Below are positions 1-5,832 of a stretch of 5,832 nt of DNA, in pieces (the first letter of the stretch is position 1; every line of letters starts with the position of its first letter). Location of the stretch: assembly GCA_016280695.1 (NCBI GenBank), contig JAEEHG010000201.1:1-5832 (forward strand). The letters are read 5' to 3'. The notes under the pieces were generated by a model. The model searched no databases and was not told the origin of the DNA. It saw only the letters and a program-made list of their open reading frames with translations. This DNA comes from Solobacterium sp. GTDB lineage: Bacteria; Bacillota_I; Bacilli_A; Erysipelotrichales; Erysipelotrichaceae. The position numbers and the translations under genes were made by a program.

Positions 1-201
1 AATCAGTTCCAGTGCCCTTTTTACGTTCGGCACCGCGGTTGCGTCGCCATCCGCGCCGTATACAGTCCGCCCGGTCTTTTTTCCCGCGCTGACCTGCCAT
101 TGTTCCGCGCCGAAATCGAGGATCCTGACAGCTTCGTCCGCCCCGCGGCTGACAAGGAAATCCCGCAGATTCTTATTGGTGCTAACAGGTTCGGATTTCA
201 T
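1..201 (-). CDS. 5' end of an unrecognised protein, truncated by the window edge
   Basis: An open minus-strand frame of 67 codons runs from an ATG at 201 off the left edge without a stop. It begins MKSEPVSTNKNLRDFLVSRG and ends, as far as visible, ...NVKRALELI. I do not recognise the family. The visible part is soluble-looking and mixed-charge, with no signal peptide, membrane segment or cysteine motif, so no function is offered. Two further in-frame ATGs lie upstream (at 222 and 219), giving a 7-residue extension (MMPYNGF). None of the three starts has a convincing Shine-Dalgarno sequence. The start at 201 is preferred because a perfect TATAAT ends exactly 6 nt before it, and because the upstream ATGs sit at the foot of the guaB terminator. 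The gene follows guaB in the same direction, but the terminator makes a separate transcription unit likely. That it is a real gene is likely from the open frame and position; the exact start is uncertain. Confidence 0.55.
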   Translation of the reverse strand, partial: MKSEPVSTNKNLRDFLVSRGADEAVRILDFGAEQWQVSAGKKTGRTVYGADGDATAVPNVKRALELI

Positions 202-207
202 GAATCC

Positions 208-213
208 ATTATA
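208..213 (-). promoter_or_regulatory. Candidate -10 element (TATAAT) for the left-edge gene
   Basis: A perfect TATAAT on the minus strand lies 6 nt upstream of the ATG at 201, just beyond the T-tract of the guaB terminator. I find no good -35 at 16-18 bp; the best is TTGCCG at 20 bp spacing, inside the terminator stem. If used, transcription would start at or next to the A of the ATG, giving a leaderless mRNA. It is a candidate only. Confidence 0.35.
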
Positions 214-226
214 CGGCATCATGCGC

Positions 227-260
227 AAAAAAACGGCAATGCCTGCCGGCCTGCCGTTTT
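227..260 (-). terminator. Rho-independent terminator of guaB
   Basis: Read on the minus strand, the arms AAAACGGCA (260-252) and TGCCGTTTT (238-230) form a 9-bp stem around a 13-nt loop containing a further short GCC/GGC pairing. A run of seven T residues (233-227) overlaps the end of the 3' arm. It starts 8 nt after the guaB stop codon, the expected place for an intrinsic terminator. Confidence 0.85.
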
Positions 261-268
261 CTGTGTTT

Positions 269-1780
269 TTACTTGTTGTATTCCCGGTCGTGGGCCTTGA
301 CGATAACGTCGTGAGCACCGCCTTCGACAATCGATGTCGCCGATACCAGGGTCAGTTTTGCCTTGGCCTGCAGTTCCGGTATGGACAGGGCCCCGCAGTT
401 GCACATGGTGGACTTGACCTTGGCGGTTGTCACCGCCACATTGTCCTTCAGAAGTCCGGCATACGGGACATAAGAATCAACACCCTCTTCAAATGTCAGT
501 TTGGTCTTTGACCCGCCCAGATCATACCGCTGCCAGTTCCTGGCCCGGTTGGAACCTTCTCCCCAGTATTCCTTTACATACGCACCGTTGACTACCAGCT
601 TTTCACCCGGAGCTTCTTCAAATCTCGAGAAGTAACGGCCCAGCATGACAAAGTCCGCGCCCATGGCCAGGGCCAGGGTAATGTGATAATCGTAGACTAT
701 GCCGCCGTCACTGCAGATCGGCACATAAATACCGGTTTCCTTATAATATTCATCTCTGGCCTTGGCGACTTCGATTACAGCCGTCGCCTGGCCGCGGCCG
801 ATACCCTTGGTTTCACGGGTGATACAGATACTGCCGCCGCCGATGCCGATCTTGACGAAATCTGCCCCTGCTTCCGCCAGATACCGGAAACCGTCCGCAT
901 CAACGACATTGCCGGCACCGACCTTGACAGTGTCACCGTAATGGTCACGGATCCACTCGATCGTCTTTTTCTGCCAGATGGTATACCCTTCCGAGGAGTC
1001 AATGACCAGGCAGTCAACCCCGGCCTCCACAAGTGCCGGTACCCGTTCGGCATAGTCACGGCTGTTGATGCCGGCGCCGACCATGAACCGCTTCTCGGAA
1101 TCAAGGATTTCATTCGGGTTTTCCTTGTGGGAATCATAGTCCTTGCGGAAAACCAGGTACTGCAGGCGGTCTTCCTCATCAACAATCGGCAGCTGATTCA
1201 GTTTGTGATCCCAGATCATGTCATTGCATTCACTGAGATTGCTGCCAAGTTTGCCGACCACCAGTTTTTCCCGCGGGGTCATGTATTTTTCAACCTTGTC
1301 ATCCATATTGACATGACCGATCCGATAGTCACGGCTTGTCAGCATGCCCAGCAGCTTGCCGTTGGCAGAACCGTCATCGGTAACAGCCATGGTGGAATGA
1401 CCCGTCTCATGCAGCAGATCAAGCATTTCCCCGATGGTTGTGTCCGGCTTCACATTGGAATCACTCGGCACAAACCCCGCCTTGTAGTTCTTGACCTTTG
1501 CCACCATTTCCGCCTGGCTTGCAATGGACTGGGATCCGAAAATAAAAGCCATTCCGCCTTCCTTGGCCAGGGCAATGCCGAGGTCCGGTCCGGATACCGA
1601 CTGCATGACAGCAGAAACCATAGGAATATTCAGGGAAATGGCAGGTTCTTCTCCCTTTTTATATTTTACCAGCGGTGTACGCAGAGAAACATTGTCGGGA
1701 ATGTTTTCCTCACCCGTAAAACCCGGAATCAGAAGATATTCACTGAAAGTATGGGATGGTTCTTCGTAATATTTGGCCAT
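269..1780 (-). CDS. guaB: Inosine-5'-monophosphate dehydrogenase (503 aa, Tritrichomonas-like type)
   Basis: IMP dehydrogenase (EC 1.1.1.205) oxidises IMP to XMP with NAD+, the committed cytosolic step to guanine nucleotides. The (beta/alpha)8 barrel is interrupted by a CBS pair at about residues 105-220. Visible active-site elements are DSSEG (Asp261), [10 protein letters not shown] with catalytic Cys319, SDGG (Asp358) and the flap RNWQRYD with Arg418-Tyr419, followed by Glu431. From memory these numbers coincide with those used for the Tritrichomonas foetus enzyme, also 503 residues and also beginning MAKYY. Typical bacterial GuaB is about 485-490 residues with GSICTTR, so this is the divergent subtype. 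The start at 1780 is chosen because AAGGAGG (1798-1792) precedes it. An in-frame ATG at 1849 would add 23 residues but lies upstream of the promoter and has no ribosome binding site. The gene is divergent from proS and ends at a strong terminator. Function is nearly certain. Confidence 0.97.
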   Translation of the reverse strand: MAKYYEEPSHTFSEYLLIPGFTGEENIPDNVSLRTPLVKYKKGEEPAISLNIPMVSAVMQSVSGPDLGIALAKEGGMAFIFGSQSIASQAEMVAKVKNYKAGFVPSDSNVKPDTTIGEMLDLLHETGHSTMAVTDDGSANGKLLGMLTSRDYRIGHVNMDDKVEKYMTPREKLVVGKLGSNLSECNDMIWDHKLNQLPIVDEEDRLQYLVFRKDYDSHKENPNEILDSEKRFMVGAGINSRDYAERVPALVEAGVDCLVIDSSEGYTIWQKKTIEWIRDHYGDTVKVGAGNVVDADGFRYLAEAGADFVKIGIGGGSICITRETKGIGRGQATAVIEVAKARDEYYKETGIYVPICSDGGIVYDYHITLALAMGADFVMLGRYFSRFEEAPGEKLVVNGAYVKEYWGEGSNRARNWQRYDLGGSKTKLTFEEGVDSYVPYAGLLKDNVAVTTAKVKSTMCNCGALSIPELQAKAKLTLVSATSIVEGGAHDVIVKAHDREYNK

Positions 1781-1791
1781 TACCGTGCTCT

Positions 1792-1798
1792 CCTCCTT
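1792..1798 (-). promoter_or_regulatory. Ribosome binding site of guaB (decides the start)
   Basis: AAGGAGG on the minus strand, continuing as AGAG, lies 11 nt before the ATG at 1780. It is a near-perfect Shine-Dalgarno sequence and fixes the start at residue MAKYY rather than at the upstream in-frame ATG. Confidence 0.9.
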
Positions 1799-1811
1799 GA
1801 TAGTTTTGCTT

Positions 1812-1839
1812 ATTATAATATAAATCAAATCAAAGTAAA
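1812..1839 (-). promoter_or_regulatory. Probable sigma-A-type promoter of guaB
   Basis: On the minus strand TTTACT (1839-1834) and TATAAT (1817-1812) are separated by 16 bp of AT-rich sequence containing a TGATTTGATTT direct repeat. Predicted transcription start is near 1805, leaving a leader of about 25 nt. That is too short for a purine riboswitch. The -10 is perfect; the -35 matches TTGACA at only 4 of 6 positions. Confidence 0.65.
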
Positions 1840-1848
1840 GTTGAAACA

Positions 1849-1857
1849 TGCTATAAT
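1849..1857 (+). promoter_or_regulatory. Probable extended -10 promoter of proS
   Basis: TGCTATAAT matches the extended -10 consensus TGnTATAAT exactly. No clear -35 stands at 17 bp (the sequence there is ATCAAA), which is usual for extended -10 promoters. Predicted start is near 1864, giving a leader of only about 17 nt. There is no room for a T-box leader of the kind that controls many aminoacyl-tRNA synthetase genes in Bacillota. Confidence 0.6.
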
Positions 1858-1880
1858 CGAACAGAATGTGAGGAAATGCT

Positions 1881-3560
1881 ATGAGATTGAAAAACAGTTT
1901 CTTTTATACTCTGCGTGAAGACGTAAAGGACGAAGATTCGCGTTCCAGCAACCTGCTGGTCCGGGCCGGCTATATCAAGAAGAGTTCTTCGGGTATTTAC
2001 ATGATGCTGCCGATGGGCTGGCGGGTCGTCAACAAGATCAATGAGATCATCCGCGAAGAGATGGATGCCACCGGCTGCCAGGAACTGCTGATGCCGGCCA
2101 TGATCCCGGAGGAAGTTTACATTTCCAGCGGCCGCCGCGAAGGTTTCGGCAACAGCATGTTCACGCTGAAAGACCGCAAAGGCATGCCGTATTCCCTGGG
2201 CCCGACCCACGAGGAACTGTTTGCCATCGCGGCCAAGATGAAGATCCGTTCCTACAAGGATCTGCCCTTCTCCCTGTATCAGATCCAGACCAAGTTCCGT
2301 GACGAACCCAGACCCCGTTACGGCCTGATCCGGGTGCGTGAATTCCAGATGAAGGATGCCTATACATTCGACAAGGATGAGGCCGGGCTGGATGAATCGT
2401 ATCAGAAGCAGTTCAATGCCTATAAGAATGTCATGGACCGCCTGCATCTGAATTACAAGATCGTCCGGGCCGATACCGGTGTCATGGGCGGCCTGCTGAG
2501 TGAAGAGTTCCAGGCTGTCACCGAAATCGGTGAAGATGTGCTGGTTCTGTGTGATTCCTGCGATTTCGCCAGCAATATCGAGGTGGCCCCATGTGTAGGC
2601 CTCTCTGATACAGAAGCGGAAAAAGAGCTGCAGATGGTGGAAACACCGCACTGCTCTTCCATTGAAGATGTTGCCAGGTACCTTGACCTGCCGCAGACAA
2701 AGTGTGTCAAGGCCCTGCTGATGAATGTCAACGATGAGCTGACAATCTTCTTCATCAGGGGTGACCGCGAACTGAACGAAGCGAAAGCGCTGAAACTGCT
2801 CGGTGCTTCCGAGATCAACTTCGCCAATGATGATCTGATCGCCGCCAGCAATGCCGTTCCGGGCTTCACCGGGCCGATCGGTCTGAAGGCCAGGATTGTC
2901 GTTGACAAGGAAGTCCTGAACATGCGCAACTTCTGCTGCGGCGCCAACAAGGAAGGCTATCACTACATCAATGCCAACCCGAAAGATTTCACCTATGATT
3001 TCTGCGGTGATATCGTCAATGTCATTGAAGGCGATACCTGCCCGGTCTGCGGCGGCAAACTATACTTCAACCACGGTATCGAAGTCGGCAATACCTTCAA
3101 ACTTGGCACAAAGTATTCCAAAGCTCTGGATCTGCAGTATCTCGATCAGGACAATAAACTGCAGTACGTCTGGATGGGCAGTTACGGCATCGGTCCTGCC
3201 CGGGCCATGGCCGCGCTGGCAGAACAGACAGCGGATGAACATGGTCTGAACTGGCCGAAGGAAGTTGCCCCATACCAGGCTGCCATCGTCATCATTTCCA
3301 TGAAGGATGAACAGCAGGTCAAGGCGGCGGAAGAACTGTATGAAACGCTGACCAAAGCCGGGGTGGAAGTCGTTCTGGATGACCGGGACGAACGTCCGGG
3401 CGTCAAGTTCAACGACATGGACCTGATCGGCATTCCTTACCGGATTACCGTCGGCCGCGGCATCAAGGACGGCATGGTTGAATTCAAGCCGAGAACCGGT
3501 GATAAGGAAGATGTACCGGCTGGGGAAGTCGTACAGAAAGTTCTTGATATCCTGAAATAA
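1881..3560 (+). CDS. proS: Prolyl-tRNA synthetase, bacterial type with editing domain
   Basis: Prolyl-tRNA synthetase (EC 6.1.1.15) charges tRNA-Pro in the cytosol. The 559 residues match the bacterial (ProS type 1) length. Class II signatures are motif 1 around [11 protein letters not shown] (residues 43-53), GPTHEE (107-112), motif 2 around [17 protein letters not shown] (139-155) and motif 3 around [14 protein letters not shown] (433-446). The INS editing domain, which hydrolyses Ala-tRNA-Pro, lies between motifs 2 and 3. It is marked by TKCVKALL (273-280, with Lys277 the likely counterpart of the E. coli editing lysine) and by [12 protein letters not shown] and NFCCGAN. The C-terminal anticodon-binding domain follows, with [11 protein letters not shown] (500-510). 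Two CxxC pairs, Cys224/Cys227 and Cys387/Cys390, flank the insertion and could bind a metal (inference). Motif 3 has GPAR where GVSR or GVTR is usual. The start at 1881 has a modest AGGA (1871-1874) 6 nt upstream and gives the standard N-terminus. Its own terminator follows, so it is probably monocistronic. Confidence 0.97.
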   Translation: MRLKNSFFYTLREDVKDEDSRSSNLLVRAGYIKKSSSGIYMMLPMGWRVVNKINEIIREEMDATGCQELLMPAMIPEEVYISSGRREGFGNSMFTLKDRKGMPYSLGPTHEELFAIAAKMKIRSYKDLPFSLYQIQTKFRDEPRPRYGLIRVREFQMKDAYTFDKDEAGLDESYQKQFNAYKNVMDRLHLNYKIVRADTGVMGGLLSEEFQAVTEIGEDVLVLCDSCDFASNIEVAPCVGLSDTEAEKELQMVETPHCSSIEDVARYLDLPQTKCVKALLMNVNDELTIFFIRGDRELNEAKALKLLGASEINFANDDLIAASNAVPGFTGPIGLKARIVVDKEVLNMRNFCCGANKEGYHYINANPKDFTYDFCGDIVNVIEGDTCPVCGGKLYFNHGIEVGNTFKLGTKYSKALDLQYLDQDNKLQYVWMGSYGIGPARAMAALAEQTADEHGLNWPKEVAPYQAAIVIISMKDEQQVKAAEELYETLTKAGVEVVLDDRDERPGVKFNDMDLIGIPYRITVGRGIKDGMVEFKPRTGDKEDVPAGEVVQKVLDILK

Positions 3561-3565
3561 TTCAC

Positions 3566-3594
3566 AAAAGAGCGGTTCGCTGAACCGCCCTTTT
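3566..3594 (+). terminator. Rho-independent terminator of proS
   Basis: AAAAGAGCGGTTC, loop GCT, then GAACCGCCCTTTT form a 13-bp stem with a single A/C mismatch. It begins 5 nt after the proS stop. The T-rich 3' arm (3591-3594) serves as the U-tract. The A-rich 5' arm means it could also act weakly on transcripts from the right. Confidence 0.85.
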
Positions 3595-3672
3595 CATTTG
3601 CCGGTAATGGAAATCGTTTTTAACTGTCCCACTGTGTGTTTCAGAACACTTTCTTACCGCGCATACTGGCGA

Positions 3673-3702
3673 AAAAAGAACGGCATATGAGCCGTTCTTT
3701 TT
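3673..3702 (-). terminator. Terminator of hydA, symmetrical and probably bidirectional
   Basis: AAAAAGAACGGC, loop ATATGA, GCCGTTCTTTTT form a perfect 12-bp stem. On the minus strand it ends in a T run 22 nt past the hydA stop codon at 3724. The arms are A-rich and T-rich on both sides, so it can also back up the proS terminator from the left. Between the two hairpins (3595-3672) I see no gene or other convincing element. Confidence 0.85.
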
Positions 3703-3723
3703 CACTGCTTATCTGCGTTATTC

Positions 3724-5490
3724 TCAGTCGTTGAAGATCTTGAAGCGTTCCTTCGGGCTGTAGGAAGTGTGCAGCAGTTCTTCTGCCAGTTCACTGCCTG
3801 GTTCGCCGAGGAAGTCCTTGTAAAGATCCTGAATCTGCGGGTTGTCAGAGGAAACTCTGATATCCTTGATCACATCTTCATCGTATAGGGCCTTCATGCG
3901 GAGTTCCTTGTAGCCCATGCCGATCTTGCCGTTCTTGATGCGGCTGGAGACGATCGGCTGACCGCCGCCGTTGATGCATCCGCCCGGGCAGCCCATGACT
4001 TCGATGAAGGTATACTTGGAAGTGCCGGCCTTGACTTCTTCCAGCAGCGGCTTGGCAGCTGTCATGCTGGAGGTGATGGCAATCCAGATCTTTGTGCCGT
4101 TGAGATCGACTTCGGCTTCCTTGACACCGGCCATACCGCGGCAGGCTGTGAAGTCAACCGGATCGAGCTTGACACCGTCGAGCTTCTGCTTGACTGTTCT
4201 CAGAGCTGCTTCCATAACACCGCCGGAAGCGCCGAAGATAACAGCAGCACCGGTGTAATCACCGAGCAGATCCGGGTCAAAGTCCTCATCCGGCAGATCA
4301 TTGAAGTCGATACCGAACATCTTGATCAGTCTTGCGCACTCACGGGTTGTCAGAACCGCGTCAACATCGACATATTCCGCTGTCTTGCATTCCGGCCGCT
4401 GAATTTCGGACTTCTTGGCAATGCACGGCATGATGGAAACGACATAGATGTTCTTCGGGTCGACGCCCTTTCTCTGTGCCCAATAGCTCTTGATCATGGC
4501 ACCCATCATCATATGCGGGCTCTTGGAGGTGGACAGGTGCGGCAGGAGTTCCGGATACTCGTATTCAATGTAGCGGATCCAGCCCGGCGAACAGGACGTG
4601 AACATCGGCAGGCAGCCGCCGTTGATCACTCTGTCAAGCAGTTCGTTGCCTTCTTCCATGATGGTCAGGTCAGCGCCCCAGTTGACGTCATATACACGGT
4701 CGAAGCCGCATCTGCGCAGGGCAGCAGCCATCTTGCCTGTGACTCTTGTGCCGATCGGCAGACCGAATTCTTCACCAAGGGCAGCTCTGACCGCCGGCGC
4801 AGTCTGAACGATGACAACCTTCTCCGGATCGTTGAGAGCTTCAACAACCTTCATGGTGTCTTCTTTTTCTGTCAGCGCACCAACCGGGCAGTTAATGACG
4901 CACTGGCCGCACTGCATGCAGTTGACATCAGCGAAGCTCAGGTTGTAAACCGGCGCGACGATGGTCTTGAAGCCGCGGTGCTCGAGGCCGAGAATACCAA
5001 GGCCCTGGACCTTCTTGCAGGTTTCTACGCAGCGCTCGCAGAGCACGCACTTGGACGTATCACGAACGATACCGTAGCTGAAGTCCTCGTATGTAGCAGC
5101 TGTCTTTTCGCCTTCGAAACGGTTTTCACGAATGCCCAGTTCTTCGGTCAGACGCTGCAGTTCGCAGTTCTGGTTCCGCTTGCAGGACAGGCACTCACGA
5201 TTGTGGTTGGAAAGGATCAGTTCGACAGATGTCCGTCTGCCTCTGATTGCCCTCTCAGAATTGGTAAATACTTCCATGCCTTCAGACACCGGTGTGGTGC
5301 AGGCAGACAGCAGGGTTCTGGCCCGCTTGACTTCTACCAGGCACACACGGCAGGCACCGGACTTGTTGATGTCCTTCAGATAGCAGAGGGTCGGAATATG
5401 AATTCCGGCAGCCTGTGCAGCCTGCAGAACCGTCATACCGGCTTCAGCCTGAACGTCACGGTTATTAATCTTTAAATTGACGATAGCCAT
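3724..5490 (-). CDS. hydA: [FeFe]-hydrogenase catalytic subunit, HydA/HndD type
   Basis: This is the H2-evolving or H2-consuming subunit of a multimeric NAD(P)-linked hydrogenase; it passes electrons to the H-cluster through a chain of Fe-S clusters. At 588 residues it has the layout of HndD and CpI. Domains are a [2Fe-2S] domain (Cys36, 47, 50, 64), a His-Cys [4Fe-4S] site (His96, Cys100, 103, 109) and two [4Fe-4S] clusters (Cys148/151/154/158 and Cys191/194/197/201). H-cluster motifs are L1 FTSCSPGW (297-304), L2 IMPCIAKKSE (Cys356) and L3 EVMGCPGGCINGGGQP (Cys501, Cys505). Proton-path residues matching CpI Glu279, Glu282, Arg286 and Ser319 are present (Glu280, Glu283, Arg287, Ser320). L1 has Ser301 where CpI has the ligand Cys300. 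There is no extra C-terminal [2Fe-2S] domain of the Thermotoga HydA kind. It is cytosolic, without a signal peptide. The start at 5490 has AGGAGGG 7 nt upstream. It lies 15 bp after hydB. Whether the complex bifurcates electrons cannot be read from this gene alone. Confidence 0.96.
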   Translation of the reverse strand: MAIVNLKINNRDVQAEAGMTVLQAAQAAGIHIPTLCYLKDINKSGACRVCLVEVKRARTLLSACTTPVSEGMEVFTNSERAIRGRRTSVELILSNHNRECLSCKRNQNCELQRLTEELGIRENRFEGEKTAATYEDFSYGIVRDTSKCVLCERCVETCKKVQGLGILGLEHRGFKTIVAPVYNLSFADVNCMQCGQCVINCPVGALTEKEDTMKVVEALNDPEKVVIVQTAPAVRAALGEEFGLPIGTRVTGKMAAALRRCGFDRVYDVNWGADLTIMEEGNELLDRVINGGCLPMFTSCSPGWIRYIEYEYPELLPHLSTSKSPHMMMGAMIKSYWAQRKGVDPKNIYVVSIMPCIAKKSEIQRPECKTAEYVDVDAVLTTRECARLIKMFGIDFNDLPDEDFDPDLLGDYTGAAVIFGASGGVMEAALRTVKQKLDGVKLDPVDFTACRGMAGVKEAEVDLNGTKIWIAITSSMTAAKPLLEEVKAGTSKYTFIEVMGCPGGCINGGGQPIVSSRIKNGKIGMGYKELRMKALYDEDVIKDIRVSSDNPQIQDLYKDFLGEPGSELAEELLHTSYSPKERFKIFND

Positions 5491-5497
5491 GAATTCT

Positions 5498-5504
5498 CCC
5501 TCCT
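5498..5504 (-). promoter_or_regulatory. Ribosome binding site of hydA overlapping the second hydB stop
   Basis: AGGAGGG on the minus strand lies 7 nt before the hydA ATG. Its first bases fall within the second of two tandem TAG codons that end hydB, so HydB termination and HydA initiation are closely placed. This fits translation from one mRNA. Confidence 0.85.
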
Positions 5505-5505
5505 A

Positions 5506-5832
5506 CTACTTTCTCACGACTGCGCCGAACCGGCAGGCAGCCATGCAGCTTCCGCACTTGATGCACTTTTCAGTGTCGATGACATACGGCTCTTTGCCAG
5601 GTACGCCGGTGATGGCGCCGACCGGGCAGGCCCGTGCACACATGGAGCACTTCTTGCATACATCCGGGTCGATTGAGTATGTCAGCAGGTCCTTGCAGAC
5701 GCCCGCCGGGCACTTCTTGTCGACGATGTGTGCGACATATTCATCACGGAAGTGAGAGAGTGTGGACAGAACCGGGTTCGGAGCAGTCTGGCCAAGGCCG
5801 CACAGAGCGGTATCCTTGATTTCGTTGCAGAG
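5506..5832 (-). CDS. hydB: C-terminal part of the HydB (NuoF-like) NAD(P)H/flavin subunit of the hydrogenase
   Basis: The last 108 residues of a minus-strand gene enter from the right edge; the 5' part is outside the window. The visible start contains [18 protein letters not shown], the segment around the last cysteine ligand of the N3-type [4Fe-4S] cluster in NuoF and HydB proteins, then the CPAGVC segment usual before the tail. A two-cluster ferredoxin tail follows, with [16 protein letters not shown] and [16 protein letters not shown], each giving four Cys in C-x2-C-x2-C-x3-C spacing. Complex I NuoF lacks this tail, whereas HydB/HndC hydrogenase subunits carry it. The NAD(P) and FMN sites would lie in the missing part. 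The frame ends in two consecutive TAG stops (5508-5506 and 5505-5503). The 15-bp gap to hydA implies one operon. The subunit identity is firm; NAD versus NADP use cannot be seen. Confidence 0.93.
   Translation of the reverse strand, partial: LCNEIKDTALCGLGQTAPNPVLSTLSHFRDEYVAHIVDKKCPAGVCKDLLTYSIDPDVCKKCSMCARACPVGAITGVPGKEPYVIDTEKCIKCGSCMAACRFGAVVRK

Noticed and set aside
1821..1835. TAAATCAAATCAAAG, a short direct repeat considered as an operator.
   Set aside because: It has only two 5-bp units in AT-rich promoter spacer DNA, with no dyad symmetry; chance explains it.
1841..1846. TTGAAA as a -35 element for proS.
   Set aside because: It lies only 5 bp before the TATAAT at 1852, far too close to act as its -35.
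1781..1849. N-terminal extension of IMP dehydrogenase by 23 residues from the ATG at 1849.
   Set aside because: The extra residues ([13 protein letters not shown]...) are encoded by the AT-rich promoter, include the -10 and -35 elements and lack a Shine-Dalgarno sequence. The ATG at 1780 has an excellent one and gives the family N-terminus.
683..1918. Long open plus-strand frame of 411 codons opposite guaB, running into the start of proS.
   Set aside because: It is the shadow of guaB on the opposite strand. It matches no family, lacks a ribosome binding site and would overlap two well-identified genes and their promoters.
1851..2963. Open minus-strand frame of 370 codons opposite the first two thirds of proS.
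   Set aside because: It is opposite a certain ProRS gene, has no recognisable domain, and its composition reflects reverse-complemented codon bias.
3595..3672. Spacer between the two convergent terminators, including a small GTGTT/AACAC hairpin near 3636-3650, considered as a small RNA.
   Set aside because: The stem is only about 5 bp, and no promoter or T-tract goes with it.
4513..5475. Open plus-strand frame of 320 codons opposite hydA.
   Set aside because: It is antisense to conserved Fe-S and H-cluster motifs, with no ribosome binding site or recognisable product.

Overview
The window looks like chromosomal core sequence from an anaerobic, hydrogen-metabolising member of the Bacillota (Firmicutes). 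The evidence is strong AGGAGG-type ribosome binding sites, AT-rich sigma-A-like promoters in a background of roughly balanced or slightly GC-rich DNA, simple hairpin/T-tract terminators, and a multi-cluster [FeFe]-hydrogenase operon. A gut Clostridia or Erysipelotrichia-like organism would fit, but nothing here fixes the genus. I see no mobile elements, tRNA or rRNA genes, CRISPR arrays or long repeats.

Layout from left to right. (1) Positions 1-201 hold the 5' end of an unrecognised minus-strand gene that leaves the window. (2) A terminator at 227-260 separates it from guaB (269-1780, minus). This is an IMP dehydrogenase of the 503-residue type, strikingly like the Tritrichomonas foetus enzyme. 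(3) A compact 100-bp divergent promoter region (1781-1880) serves guaB to the left and proS to the right. (4) proS (1881-3560, plus) encodes a bacterial-type prolyl-tRNA synthetase with the editing insertion. (5) A 163-bp convergent intergenic region (3561-3723) carries two terminators. (6) hydA (3724-5490, minus) encodes a 588-residue [FeFe]-hydrogenase catalytic subunit with all accessory Fe-S domains. (7) Directly upstream of it, the 3' end of hydB (5506-5832, minus, continuing beyond the window) encodes the NuoF-like flavin/Fe-S subunit.

The genes fall into three separate transcription units. guaB commits IMP to guanine nucleotide synthesis and proS charges tRNA-Pro; they share only a promoter region. 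hydB-hydA form part of an operon for a multimeric, pyridine-nucleotide-linked hydrogenase. In such complexes electrons pass between NAD(P)H (HydB), ferredoxin and the H-cluster (HydA). A HydC/NuoE-like gene would be expected further upstream, outside the window.

I do not find a previously undescribed system here. The points most worth checking are the serine in the first H-cluster motif of HydA (TSCSPGW, where the related enzymes I know have TSCCPGW), the parasite-like IMP dehydrogenase, and the possible leaderless start of the gene at the left edge.
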